Assembly (NCBI RefSeq): GCF_003149455.1
Contig: NZ_QFFK01000005.1
Location: 1 to 64,000, forward strand
From: Chitinophaga deserti
GTDB lineage: Bacteria; Bacteroidota; Bacteroidia; Chitinophagales; Chitinophagaceae
DNA: 64,000 nt
Direction of reading: 5' to 3'
A program made the position numbers and the translations under genes. Position 1 is the first letter of the stretch; every line of letters begins with the position of its first letter. Under the pieces are notes generated by a model, which did no database searches, had not been told where the DNA came from, and saw only the letters and a program-made list of their open reading frames with translations. Positions 1 through 8,491 of the stretch are shown here, in pieces.

Positions 1-41
1 TGCTTCAAAAAATCGTCTGATAAAAAATCCTCTGCTTTCAT
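1..41 (-). CDS. Transposase N-terminus, IS256-like (partial)
   Basis: An ATG at 41-39 on the minus strand opens a frame reading MKAEDFLSDDFLK before the window edge. This resembles the N-terminus I recall for IS256-type transposases of Bacteroidota. A DDE transposase of this type would catalyse copy-out transposition of its element. Only 13 codons are visible, so the family call rests on this short stretch and on the inverted-repeat context upstream. It could instead be another short AT-rich gene. Confidence 0.45.
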   Translation of the reverse strand, partial: MKAEDFLSDDFLK

Positions 42-68
42 TATTCTGTGTAAAGTTTAAAAGTAAAA

Positions 69-97
69 AAATCGGAGCTCTTACGAACTCCGATTTT
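69..97. terminator. Hairpin inside the IS end
   Basis: AATCGGAGCTC and GAACTCCGATT pair around a TTAC loop with one wobble, and both sides end in A/T runs, so it can act on both strands. Its position between the element end and the transposase start suggests that it blocks outside transcription from entering the transposase gene. That role is inferred. Confidence 0.55.
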
Positions 98-272
98 CTA
101 TGTTTACACAGTTTTTGTTATAGTGTCGTGAGATTAAAAAGCAAAACTTGGATTTAACAGCTCTATTGTAGACTTCATTTTCTATTTAACCTCTAAGAAA
201 TTGTCAGCACTGATACAAAATTGAAAAAGTCTTTGTAAGTAAGGTTCAACATTTCTTCCTTTTCCGCTACAC

Positions 273-310
273 AACCCGATAACAATTGATCATCAATTTG
301 TTGTCGGGTT
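273..310. repeat. 38-base hairpin repeat, copy A
   Basis: An imperfect palindrome from AACCCGATAACAATTGAT to its complementary half, followed by TTTTTTT on the plus strand. It matches copy B at 769-806 in 36 of 38 positions. Each copy lies just 3' of a minus-strand small gene. It may work as a terminator and may also mark duplicated ends of gene cassettes. Confidence 0.6.
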
Positions 311-313
311 TTT

Positions 314-682
314 TTATTTCCAGTCCTCATCTTTGAAATTGTCGTCAAAATCGTTCTGGCCCACTGTAACTCCATAAAAGTCGTTTCCGATGAAGACGAA
401 ATTTTTGATAGATGCGCCTTTAAATGCAATTCTGTCTACTAAGCAATCTTGTATAGCAGCATTTGTTAAGTCTGTATTTCTGAAGTCAGCACACTTCAAA
501 CTACAATTTTGGAATCGGGTATTTTGAAGATAACTTCTAACCCAAGAGGTGCTATGGAAATAACATTTCTCAAAAACAGCGTTTGACAAATCCAATTCAT
601 GAAACTCATGATCGTCCAGATCCAATTCAATGAAATGGCGTTGCCCCTTTTTATAATGCAAAAGGAATTCGGATAGGTTCAT
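314..682 (-). CDS. Pentapeptide-repeat-like small protein
   Basis: A 122-residue protein with stretches of the A(D/N)LxF five-residue rhythm, for example ELDLSNAVFEKCYF and CADFRNTDLTNAAI. This predicts a right-handed quadrilateral beta helix covering most of its length. No signal peptide is seen. The ATG at 682 is preferred; a TTG at 700 would add six residues. Such proteins can mimic DNA or act as immunity or adaptor proteins; nothing here fixes the role. The gene is AT-rich compared with the rest of the window and sits between an IS end and an immunity-like gene, which suggests transfer. Confidence 0.6.
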   Translation of the reverse strand: MNLSEFLLHYKKGQRHFIELDLDDHEFHELDLSNAVFEKCYFHSTSWVRSYLQNTRFQNCSLKCADFRNTDLTNAAIQDCLVDRIAFKGASIKNFVFIGNDFYGVTVGQNDFDDNFKDEDWK

Positions 683-768
683 ATTTAAGTAAGTTAACAA
701 TGCTTAAATGATGGCAAAGATAATGTCCGTCAAATCCCCAAGTGTTCAAACAAGCTCTCTCTCTAAAT

Positions 769-806
769 AACCCGATAATAATTGATCATCAATTTGTTGT
801 CTGGTT
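769..806. repeat. 38-base hairpin repeat, copy B
   Basis: Second copy of the 273-310 hairpin, differing at two positions. It lies between the stop of the 840-1166 gene and the start region of the 314-682 gene, both on the minus strand. The following bases are TACTATTTTTTAT, so the T run is less direct than in copy A. Confidence 0.6.
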
Positions 807-839
807 ACTATTTTTTATATTTAGATGAAAGTTTAATCT

Positions 840-1166
840 TTAGAAATCTACTTCCCCTAATTCAATTTCCCCAACCTTATATCCCAATTCCCTGGTTGCA
901 ATTTCTTTTATCGATTTAACCCAAACTTCCCATTCTTTAGTGTCCATAAGTGCGGTAAAGTGAAGCCCTCCAGGTTCAACAGATGCAGTAATATGCTTTT
1001 CATTTTCATTGAAACTAAACCAATACGGAATACCTCGTTCGCCATTTTCGCCACCTGTCCCGTACCCAAGCCAATTTTCAAGTCGCGCATAGATTAACGG
1101 TACTTTATCCCAAACCTCATTAGGTGCTTCATATCTGATATTTAAGATCATTTCTTGAAGTTCCAT
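840..1166 (-). CDS. Small acidic protein, possible immunity protein
   Basis: A 108-residue soluble protein without signal peptide or membrane segment. It is rich in Trp and acidic residues (WLGYGTGG, PYWFSF, ASVEPGGLHF, EWEVWVKSIKE) and ends in GEIELGEVDF. Size, charge and the setting in an AT-rich patch beside mobile DNA resemble immunity proteins of polymorphic toxins in Bacteroidota. I recall related proteins with the same IPYWFxF...SASVEP...GLxF pattern but cannot name a family. No toxin gene is intact in the window; the remnant at 1313-1453 may be a leftover. Confidence 0.5.
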   Translation of the reverse strand: MELQEMILNIRYEAPNEVWDKVPLIYARLENWLGYGTGGENGERGIPYWFSFNENEKHITASVEPGGLHFTALMDTKEWEVWVKSIKEIATRELGYKVGEIELGEVDF

Positions 1167-1495
1167 TGTTGTAGAGTTGAATTATATAAATGTAAGTTAT
1201 GAATACTTTATATTGAATGGAGTAAAGTGTCAATCACCTTTTTCAAGACGCCGCCAATCCTAAAAATTGTTAAAAGAAGCTTTCCTCCTCACTTCAATCA
1301 GAAAACTTTTAGTACGCCAGGGAGCTTTTTTGTTTTAGTAATTTTATCCATCATGAATCAACGTGGAAAAGATTTCTTAATGAATTAGATGCAGTTGGTA
1401 GCAACCCTTATTTGGAGTCTTTTAAAAACGCTGCAGGCACACGCCACATTTAGTTAATCAGGATTTACTTATTTTACCTTCGCAAAATTCACCCT
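1167..1495. other. Intergenic stretch with a gene remnant
   Basis: These 329 bases hold no intact gene. The plus-strand remnant at 1313-1453 is annotated separately. Just before the ankyrin gene there is TACCTTCG (1475-1482), one base off the Bacteroidota -7 element TAnnTTTG, 13 bases ahead of the ATG. Confidence 0.5.
1313..1453 (+). pseudogene. Possible C-terminal gene remnant
   Basis: An open frame without a good start codon reads through WKRFLNELDAVGSN and PYLESFKNAAGTRHI to a TAG at 1451. The composition looks like real protein, and the frame is closed upstream by a stop at 1310-1312. It could be the tail of a toxin or other accessory gene left after rearrangement. No family is recognised. 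Confidence 0.3.
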
Positions 1496-2608
1496 ATGAA
1501 CTTTTTAAAAAAATGGTTCGGCAAAGAAAAGAAAGATGAGCCACAGGAGCCAGCATTAAACTGGATAGCACCTACACAAAATCCCTGGGGTATACAGCTA
1601 CTGGATCTGCGGCCCATAACAAAGAATATGCTGGCCACCTCCACCGACCCTCAGTGCGCTACAAATGCTGTTTCTTACCAGGCCGAGGATGGATTAACTT
1701 TTATTGGCATGCAACCGGAAGACAGCACTGAAATTTCATGCAACATTACCATTCCCATCGATACTATGTTGGCTCCCGGCGTATTATTCAATCCACAAAC
1801 CATGGAGCATAAATGGGCAATATATTACTACCAGAACACCTTGATTTTTGTAAGGAGCTGGCAAAGACAGGTATACATTACCGCCCAAACAGCTCAAGTG
1901 GATAATGCCCTTGTAATTACATCGATAAAAGGCAGTATTAATAATGAAAGCGCCGCGTTTACACGAAGGCTGGTGAAGTATTTGTTGATAAGCTACTGCA
2001 TTGAACAGGTGGTGCCCGCTCCCTTACCGCCCGAATTGGCTGATTCACCGAATGATGCAGCCCTGTGGGCGTTTTCTACCTATGGGGATATGGCTGAGGT
2101 AGGTGTTTTTGATGAAAGTTTCGACCCACCTGTGGAGCAACCGTTGCGCTCTCACTCACTCCTGCATATCGCAGTGGCCAGAGGGGATTTTGAAGAAATT
2201 GAAAATCAGGTTAAAAACGGACTTCCTTTACATCTGCTGGCTAACGACGGCCTCACGCCTTTGCATTGGGCTATTGCGGTTGAAGAAACGCTGGTGCTGG
2301 AAAAACTCCTGACGTTGGGTGCAAACCCCGATGCTCCATCTGCAGAAGGTGCTACACCGCTCATGAATGCCGTGCAATACAACCGCGTCGCACACTTAAA
2401 CCTGTTGCTGCATGAAGGCGCCAATCCCAACGCTACTGATAACCGTGGTTTCACCTCCCTTCACAGGGCGGCTGAAATGGGGCACCTCGAAGTACTGCAA
2501 ATATTATTGAAGAATGGAGCGAATAAGGATGTTGCAGCCCACGGGCACACAGCGCTATCGCTGGCAACCGAACGGGAGCATCCTGATATTATAAGTGCAT
2601 TGCAATAA
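1496..2608 (+). CDS. Ankyrin-repeat protein with unknown N-terminal domain
   Basis: A 370-residue soluble protein. Residues 1 to about 215 form a domain of unknown type that starts MNFLKKWFGKEKK and contains NPWGIQLLDLRPI. Residues about 220-370 are four ankyrin repeats: HSLLHIAVARGDFEEI, GLTPLHWAIAVEETLVLEKLL, GATPLMNAVQYNRVAHLNLLL and GFTSLHRAAEMGHLEVLQILL, with a final partial unit. Ankyrin repeats bind partner proteins. The N-terminal part may sense or bind a substrate; this is not known. The gene is single, with a near-consensus -7 element close upstream and a large hairpin downstream. Confidence 0.8.
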   Translation: MNFLKKWFGKEKKDEPQEPALNWIAPTQNPWGIQLLDLRPITKNMLATSTDPQCATNAVSYQAEDGLTFIGMQPEDSTEISCNITIPIDTMLAPGVLFNPQTMEHKWAIYYYQNTLIFVRSWQRQVYITAQTAQVDNALVITSIKGSINNESAAFTRRLVKYLLISYCIEQVVPAPLPPELADSPNDAALWAFSTYGDMAEVGVFDESFDPPVEQPLRSHSLLHIAVARGDFEEIENQVKNGLPLHLLANDGLTPLHWAIAVEETLVLEKLLTLGANPDAPSAEGATPLMNAVQYNRVAHLNLLLHEGANPNATDNRGFTSLHRAAEMGHLEVLQILLKNGANKDVAAHGHTALSLATEREHPDIISALQ

Positions 2609-2633
2609 CCCTTTCTTCTTTACTTTAGATTTC

Positions 2634-2684
2634 ACACATGGGAATTATCTCCTGCATACGGGGCTGGAGATAATTCCCATGTGT
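2634..2684. terminator. 19-base perfect inverted repeat after the ankyrin gene
   Basis: The arm at 2634-2652 (ACACATGGGAATTATCTCC) and its exact complement at 2666-2684 enclose a 13-base loop. It begins 26 bases after the ankyrin stop. It has no T run, so it is either a processing or 3'-end stabilising hairpin or a weak terminator. Confidence 0.5.
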
Positions 2685-2997
2685 TTCATAGCTTAGTATT
2701 TTTCCATTAATGTGCCCGACACAAAAGGGCAAGCCAACAGGCCTGGTAAATTATCATTGCAGAAATTAAAATTGTCAATCGCAGATACAGGGGGATAAAG
2801 ATGAAATCCCCATATACCCCAACTTTCGAAATCCTCTAACTCCAGTAGAATCTGCCTTCGAAATTATCCAATACCACTTCCATTGCTATTTGACAATAGT
2901 TAATTCGTAGTAAATCAGCATTAAATATCCTCCAATCCACCCCTGAACCCCATTTGTACGTCTTACGTATATTCAACGACAACAAAATTTTTTAGTA
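2685..2997. other. Intergenic, no gene seen
   Basis: An AT-rich spacer ahead of the 2998 gene. No open frame with protein-like composition was found. TACGTATATTC at about 2963 is the only promoter-like stretch and it does not match TAnnTTTG. Confidence 0.5.
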
Positions 2998-3774
2998 ATG
3001 GCAATTTTAGATTCCATGATTCCATTTACCGGTAAAATCGGTAATATGATCTCTTACAAGCGCAACGGTAAACACTGTTTGCGTAGTGTGCCTGAAAATG
3101 TCAGGCAAACTGATAACACGCGCCGCGCTGCAAAGTGGTTTGGCGCTGTAAGCCGCAAGGGTGCCCTTATCCGGAGTGCCATCACTCCCGAGCTGGACAT
3201 TTATCCCGACAGCTACCTCGTGAACCGGCTGAACAGCTACATTATGAAGGCAGGGAGGAATAACCATGCCGGCCTGAAGGATTTCCGGTTCAATGGCTAC
3301 GCCGGGCTGGAAAAGTTCTTCCCGCAGCCGCCTGTATTCTCTAAAAATGGCACTATGCGCATCCGGGCGCAGCGGTTGAAGGCGTATAAAAATGGCAATA
3401 GTATTGCAACGCAGATGGAGGTAAAACTGATTGCCTCCCGCATCGACTTTGCAACCCGCAGCATTACCGGTACCAATGCAGTAGTGATGACCATCGACCT
3501 GGAGCAGCCTTTCAACGGTGCAGATATGTCGATAGAAGTACCCGGGAAAGGAACACTGCTGGTAGTGGTACAGGTAAGGCTGATTGGAGAAAATGGTGCT
3601 GTCGGTGACCGGAAGTGGTTTGCCGCCGATATCCTGGCGGTTGTAGAAGATCAGCAACCCGAATTATCCCTTCCCCAAGCCCAACCTCAAAAGAAATTAT
3701 CCGCAGTACCTGCGAAGGCTACCCGCAAAGCCGCTTCTTCTCAAAACCAGAAAACGGTCATCCAACGGGAATAG
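2998..3774 (+). CDS. Conserved hypothetical protein, DUF6266-like start
   Basis: A 258-residue protein. The first 50 residues (MIPFTGKIGNMISYKRNGKHCLRS, split by a short gap) follow the pattern GxxGxVxxxxWKGxxxxRxxP known from DUF6266-type proteins of Bacteroidota. The middle (residues 60-210) looks beta-rich, and the last 40 residues are a low-complexity Gln/Lys/Ala tail. No signal peptide is present. Such proteins often occur as many paralogues per genome; their function is not known. The family link is by eye and modest. Confidence 0.55.
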   Translation: MAILDSMIPFTGKIGNMISYKRNGKHCLRSVPENVRQTDNTRRAAKWFGAVSRKGALIRSAITPELDIYPDSYLVNRLNSYIMKAGRNNHAGLKDFRFNGYAGLEKFFPQPPVFSKNGTMRIRAQRLKAYKNGNSIATQMEVKLIASRIDFATRSITGTNAVVMTIDLEQPFNGADMSIEVPGKGTLLVVVQVRLIGENGAVGDRKWFAADILAVVEDQQPELSLPQAQPQKKLSAVPAKATRKAASSQNQKTVIQRE

Positions 3775-4183
3775 CGTAGCGCCATTACTGAATATTTTGT
3801 TGTAAGAAGCTCATTATCAAACAATACGGAACCCCAATCTAAGCGGCAGGCCCTTCCTTCGCCAGCCTTACCTATGGGCAGCAGGCGCCCAATCCTCACT
3901 TTATATGCCTGCTACATGCTATACCTCACCTGCAACACAAATCCACATCACCTGCACATCACCTCCGCATCAAGTCCACCTTATCGACTCATTTACTTAA
4001 TAGTTACTACGTAGGTAATACGGAGTTAATATCTGGATACTAGCTTGTAACTGCATTGAATATCCCTTTTTTATGTTCCCATTAACCCCTCAATAAGGCT
4101 CTACTTGCATCTTTGTAGATATTCCACTATTTTACTTTCAGCAACCAGGAAATAGCCATAGTGCCAACATCCACCGTATTATA
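3775..4183. other. Intergenic, C/A-rich patch
   Basis: About 400 bases without a supported gene. Between 3925 and 3985 there is a run of loosely repeated CACCTGCACATCACC-type words. No promoter matching TAnnTTTG is evident directly ahead of the peptidase gene. Confidence 0.5.
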
Positions 4184-4189
4184 ATGTTT

Positions 4190-5599
4190 ATGAAAAAAGT
4201 CATTTTAACCCATCTGGCCGTAGTGTTTACCTTACTGTTAACGGCCATGGCAACAAAAGCCCAGTCCGATAGCTGTAACTGTACGGAGAATCTGAATAAA
4301 ACCATCCGGGAAACCGAAGCCAATTACGCAGGTTATCCCGCAAAAGTGAATGCCACTTACAAGCAGCTGGTTACCACCCTGCAATCAAAAGCCGCCTCGG
4401 TTGCTGAGCCTAAAAAATGCTTCTATCTCATTCGGGAGTATGTGAAATTCTTCAGGGATAAACACTTTATCATTTCTTACTCCAATCCGAAAGACTTCGA
4501 TAGCGTTGTGACCCCGTACTCCGGAAAACCTGTATTGCCAATTGAAGGGATTTGGATGAGTGCCGATAGTTCCACCAAAATCGCTATTCAGAAATCGGCC
4601 AACGGCACATTTGAAGCAGTCAAGTATGAATCATCTGCCGATAACTTCCCTAAAGGCTTTGTTTATTTTACATTAACACCCAAAGGGAGCCAATATGTAG
4701 TGAAGAAGTATGATGCATTTGTGAGCACCGATTTTCCCGCCAAACAAACCGGGAACCTGCTGCGGATATGGAACCATGCAGTGTGGGGGAAGGTTTTTCC
4801 AAAACAAATGACGGCAGCAGAATCTGCAGAACTCGCTACCTGGAAGAATAATAACAACGGACTCGCTTTCAAAAAAATAAACAGCGATGTAAGCTACCTG
4901 AAGGTGCCGAGTTTTTATAATAACGACAGCAGGATCCAGCAACTGGTAGCTTCCGCAGACGCTGCCATCAGAAGTACCAGATACCTGATCATAGACCTGA
5001 GAGGTAATGGCGGCGGGAATACGGGTTGGGTTAACTTACTCCCCTATATTATGACGAATCCCATCGTTCAGCCATTGGCTTTGCTCCGTGTAACTCCCGC
5101 CAATGTTCAACATAAACTGCCGGAACTGGAATATTTTGTGAAGAACCCTATCGACGCCGCGTATAAAAAGTATTTCCCGGATGAGGTGCTGAACACCTAC
5201 AAGAAGGCGTATGCGGAACTGCCCGTTACCAAAGAACAATTCTATCCCATACCGGCAGTTACATTTCCGCTGGATAGTATAACCAAACAACCTGTTAAAG
5301 TAGCAGTGATAATTGATGGCTTTTGCGGCAGCTCCACCGAATATTTCATTTCCATGCTTCGCCAAAGTAAAAAGGTAACCACTTATGGTGCAAACACCAT
5401 CGGCATGATGGATTATGAAGGCATGTCGAATCCAACCGCGTTACCTTATAGTAAATTTATTCTTACAATTCCTATCGCTAAATCCAGCTGGACGGATACC
5501 AGGCCAATTGATCAAACTGGTTTTGCGCCGGATGTACCGGTGAGGCTTCCTGAAAGTGAATGGATTGATTTTATCGTGAGTGATTTGCCGAATAGATAG
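4190..5599 (+). CDS. S41 family peptidase (exported)
   Basis: A serine peptidase of the C-terminal-processing (tail-specific) type that would cleave proteins in the periplasm or at the surface. A signal peptide spans residues 1 to about 24 (ending TKAQS). The S41 core shows YLIIDLRGNGGG near residue 265 and VIIDGFCGSSTEYF near 370, where the first Ser after CG is the likely nucleophile. A following Lys in RQSKKV fits the Ser-Lys dyad region. No PDZ domain is obvious. The ATG at 4190 is chosen because MKK begins the signal peptide; an ATG at 4184 adds two residues. Substrate is unknown. Confidence 0.82.
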   Translation: MKKVILTHLAVVFTLLLTAMATKAQSDSCNCTENLNKTIRETEANYAGYPAKVNATYKQLVTTLQSKAASVAEPKKCFYLIREYVKFFRDKHFIISYSNPKDFDSVVTPYSGKPVLPIEGIWMSADSSTKIAIQKSANGTFEAVKYESSADNFPKGFVYFTLTPKGSQYVVKKYDAFVSTDFPAKQTGNLLRIWNHAVWGKVFPKQMTAAESAELATWKNNNNGLAFKKINSDVSYLKVPSFYNNDSRIQQLVASADAAIRSTRYLIIDLRGNGGGNTGWVNLLPYIMTNPIVQPLALLRVTPANVQHKLPELEYFVKNPIDAAYKKYFPDEVLNTYKKAYAELPVTKEQFYPIPAVTFPLDSITKQPVKVAVIIDGFCGSSTEYFISMLRQSKKVTTYGANTIGMMDYEGMSNPTALPYSKFILTIPIAKSSWTDTRPIDQTGFAPDVPVRLPESEWIDFIVSDLPNR

Positions 5600-5718
5600 T
5601 GGAGTAACCTGATTCACCCGGGCTTAATGGGACAAACCCCAGATGTTATTTGATGTAGAAAGTTGTGAAGTAGGTTAGTTAGAATGATTTGTATAATTTC
5701 TGGCAGAATATACCGACA

Positions 5719-6495
5719 ATGAAAAATATCCTTGTACTTATCCTTTTGTCTTTATCCTTCAATCTTTCAGCGCAGGATAAGCAAATGTTCAAAGCAGTTA
5801 AAATTGACGAAAAGACAAAACTGGTTGGGATTTATTCTGATTTTCAGAACAGGAAATATGAGCAGTGGAGTTTTCTCATAGATGACCCTGCAGCAATAAG
5901 GCAGGCATTAAATGAGCTTGTGGTTGGGCCAGAGGTAACAAATATGTTCGAGATAAAATCATTTCACGTGGTTCTTGTTCAGGATAATAAAGATGTTATG
6001 GCCTGGATGATTCACCCATCTTTGAATTGTGCTTCTTATGACGGGCATACTTATAAATTCGATCTAAGGAAGCTGGAAAAACTCTCGAAGAAATATCCTG
6101 CTAAGTTCAGAAGGGAAAGTATAACCTTTTCTTCTCCAAAAGAATACAATCAATTTTTAGCCAGGCAAAAAGCAGGTAGTAATTTCCTGTATTCTGATAG
6201 CCCAATGTTTGAATACGAAGGCAGCTTTGAAATACAGTTCCCCAGAAACAAAAAATTCTCCAGTCCTAAAGCGATTAGCGAATATTTGACCCCGATTATC
6301 CAAAAGATTGTTAGTGAGAATGAATATAGTATCAGTTATGCGCTGAATGAAAAGAATTCAAATAATCAGGATCAATTTACCATGGAGATTGCCGGTAGCA
6401 AGAAGCTATTTGAAAAGCTGAAGCTGGATGGATTGCAAAAAAAGAACTGGACTTCAACGAAAGAGATCGGGTATTTTTACTATGGTAGTAAATGA
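5719..6495 (+). CDS. Exported protein of unknown function
   Basis: A 258-residue protein with a signal peptide (MKNILVLILLSLSFNLSAQ). The mature part is mixed alpha/beta with many Lys, Asn and Ser and no motif that I recognise. The start at 5719 is preferred over 5689 because the signal peptide begins there. AT content is higher than in most neighbours. It stands alone between the S41 peptidase and a convergent barrel gene. Confidence 0.6.
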   Translation: MKNILVLILLSLSFNLSAQDKQMFKAVKIDEKTKLVGIYSDFQNRKYEQWSFLIDDPAAIRQALNELVVGPEVTNMFEIKSFHVVLVQDNKDVMAWMIHPSLNCASYDGHTYKFDLRKLEKLSKKYPAKFRRESITFSSPKEYNQFLARQKAGSNFLYSDSPMFEYEGSFEIQFPRNKKFSSPKAISEYLTPIIQKIVSENEYSISYALNEKNSNNQDQFTMEIAGSKKLFEKLKLDGLQKKNWTSTKEIGYFYYGSK

Positions 6496-6567
6496 GTCAG
6501 GAGGATATATTCCCCGGACCTGCCTGGAATGGCCATATCCTTTGCGGAGTTTTTATACTTAGGAACC

Positions 6568-7257
6568 TTAATTTATTTCTCCCCCAAATAAATACCCCAC
6601 ACTAACGCCCCATATCCTGCTTTTCTGAGACAACCAGGGATGCGGCTCCACATCCGTCAATCCGAGGTGGTAACTGCCGCTGATAATTACCCCTGCATGC
6701 AGTTCATAACCTAATGTAAACCCGGCTGCAGCATTGAAGGGCCGGAGGTATTGTTTGTGTTTGATGGCGGCATCGTAATCCCGCTGCTTATCAAGGAAAA
6801 TCACCTTTTCCTCCGGAGCTGTGTAATTCACATAAGTTCCATTCACCCGGCCTTTTATACCATATGATACTACAGGCCCCACACCTGCAAAGAGCTTCCC
6901 GGCACCGAGGGGGTATTTAAACAGGAAATTAAGCGGCAAATCTACATAGTGATACCGCGTTTTGATGTGGGCATCCAAAGGGCCATCGGCCGGACCGGGC
7001 ACATATCCATCCGCATTAAACCCACGGCTGGAATATAACAAAGCGGGCTGAAGGGAGAAGTATTCCCCAATTGCCGCGTCCATCACAACGCCGGCATGGA
7101 TACCGTTTACGGAACTATAGCTAAGGCCTTGCTGGTAATAACCGGTTTCCATTTTAACACTGGTATGATTGTAACCGGCTTTAATACCAAAACGGATCTG
7201 CGCCCGGGTGGCCAGTGCGATTGCTGATAAGATCGTGAGGAGTAAAATTCTTTTCAT
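6568..7257 (-). CDS. PorT-like outer-membrane beta-barrel protein
   Basis: A 229-residue protein with a signal peptide (MKRILLLTILSAIALATRAQ) and an eight-strand-type barrel. Key signs are IRFGIKAGYNHTSVKM at the start of the mature chain, LQPALLYSSRGF, YHYVDLPLNFLFKYPL, and the last strand ending WGVSVGYLFGGEIN. This is the layout of the outer-membrane beta-barrel domain family that is very common in Bacteroidota. Its role (structural, transport or adhesion) cannot be read from the sequence. It is convergent with 5719-6495. Confidence 0.8.
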   Translation of the reverse strand: MKRILLLTILSAIALATRAQIRFGIKAGYNHTSVKMETGYYQQGLSYSSVNGIHAGVVMDAAIGEYFSLQPALLYSSRGFNADGYVPGPADGPLDAHIKTRYHYVDLPLNFLFKYPLGAGKLFAGVGPVVSYGIKGRVNGTYVNYTAPEEKVIFLDKQRDYDAAIKHKQYLRPFNAAAGFTLGYELHAGVIISGSYHLGLTDVEPHPWLSQKSRIWGVSVGYLFGGEIN

Positions 7258-7444
7258 GGGAGAAGGGAAGTTTAATATCCATGAAACGTGTCGGTATTTC
7301 GAATGTTACCGGCGTAATATTAAGTTAACATAGCTGGTATTTTTTGTATCTTCCAATACATGCATCAAACGGATGCCCGTTTGTAACCTGTGCGTTTAGT
7401 AAACCCGGAATCCCTGATTTTTATACACCCTTAATACTATCACT

Positions 7445-7888
7445 ATGCACATGTCAAAAATCCTCCTGCCGGCAATATGCCTGCTGACCCTTGGTTATTT
7501 TGTTACAGGAAAATCCCATTCTGCCAGACAATTAACAGCGCAGGCTGCACGCATCGATTCTGATGGAGATGGAGTGGCCGATGCGCAGGACAGATGCCCC
7601 AATACTGCTGCCGGTGTATTAGTGGGTCCAAACGGTTGCCCCATTTCCGGCCAGGGCGGCCCCGGAGATCTTGATGGAGATGGCGTACCGAATGAACTGG
7701 ATCAATGCCCGGGAACGCCTGTTGGTGCTACGGTAAACAGTATTGGCTGCACCATTCCCGGAGGTGGTAACCCCGGCACCGGAAGCCCGGAAGATCTGGA
7801 TGGCGATGGTGTACACAACGATTATGATGAGTGCCCCAATACGCCTGACGGGGTCATCGTTCATGCCAATGGCTGTCCCATAGACTGA
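7445..7888 (+). CDS. Small exported thrombospondin type 3 repeat protein
   Basis: A 147-residue protein with an N-terminal hydrophobic segment (residues 5-21) as signal peptide or anchor. It is followed by three calcium-binding TSP3 repeats: DSDGDGVADAQDRCPNT, DLDGDGVPNELDQCPGT and DLDGDGVHNDYDECPNT, each followed by a short GCPI or GCTI link. In Bacteroidota these repeats usually precede an OmpA domain; here the chain ends after the third repeat. The role is probably calcium-stabilised spacing or binding at the surface. ATG codons at 7445 and 7451 are equally possible starts. Confidence 0.8.
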   Translation: MHMSKILLPAICLLTLGYFVTGKSHSARQLTAQAARIDSDGDGVADAQDRCPNTAAGVLVGPNGCPISGQGGPGDLDGDGVPNELDQCPGTPVGATVNSIGCTIPGGGNPGTGSPEDLDGDGVHNDYDECPNTPDGVIVHANGCPID

Positions 7889-7889
7889 T

Positions 7890-8300
7890 TTATTTACCCA
7901 CCGGTGGCGGAGCCGCTGCCGGTGCCTTTTTCCTGCGGAAAAACATTTCCACTCCCACAGTTGCTATAATCCCCAGCGTATAGGCAATAATATCCTCCCA
8001 GGCAAAGTAATTACCGATGATGATGTTGGCAGCGCGCGAATGTGCCAGCCCCAGCAGCTTCACGATATTGAAATACTGCGCAGTTTCCACGAGATAAGAG
8101 AATATCAATACCCCCGTTGCCACAGGCACCACGCCCGCCTGCAGAAAGCTCCTCACAAAACAATATATCAATACCACCACCAGGAAGTCTCCCACGTAAG
8201 GCCGCACGAAATCATCATGAACATACAGGGCTATCAATACCTCCACCAAAAAAATCAATACAGTAAGGAAAAAGTAAAAACGGCTGAAACGGAATTGCAT
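7890..8300 (-). CDS. DUF2809 family membrane protein
   Basis: A 136-residue integral membrane protein with about four helices. The pattern IALYVHDDFVRPYVGDFLVVVLIYC, given here in parts (VHDDFVRPYVGDF, VVVLIYCFVRSF, FSYLVETAQYFNI), and the C-terminal WEDIIAYTLGI are typical of DUF2809. That family resembles VanZ in layout, but its function is unknown. The tail KKAPAAAPPPVGK is cytoplasmic-type. It is convergent with the TSP3 gene and the stops lie one base apart. Confidence 0.75.
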   Translation of the reverse strand: MQFRFSRFYFFLTVLIFLVEVLIALYVHDDFVRPYVGDFLVVVLIYCFVRSFLQAGVVPVATGVLIFSYLVETAQYFNIVKLLGLAHSRAANIIIGNYFAWEDIIAYTLGIIATVGVEMFFRRKKAPAAAPPPVGK

Positions 8301-8491
8301 AGGTAATCTTTAATTGTAGCCAAAGCACTTAATTCACTTTGTAGTGCAAAGTAAAGTGATTAACAGCAGTAAACCAAATATCCGTGGCGGGAGGAGGGAG
8401 GGTGTTGGAATGCGATTTGATCCTCAACCGGTAGTATTCCGCCGTCTGCAGGAACACTATTAATGTTAACAACCATATCAAAACTCCGCAT

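Larger units (their letters stand above)
1..120 (-). mobile_element. End of an IS256-like insertion sequence (partial)
   Basis: Upstream of the transposase start lie CTGTGTAAA (46-54) and its reverse complement TTTACACAG (103-111), which flank a hairpin at 69-97. TGTGTAAAC-type ends followed by a hairpin and then the transposase ATG fit the terminal region of IS256-family elements. The outer boundary is probably between 105 and 120 but cannot be fixed without the other end. The rest of the element lies left of the window. Confidence 0.4.

Noticed and set aside
3007-3657. 216-codon frame antisense to the 2998-3774 gene
   Set aside because: The plus-strand frame has the better start, a family-like N-terminus and a normal composition; the antisense frame looks like a shadow.
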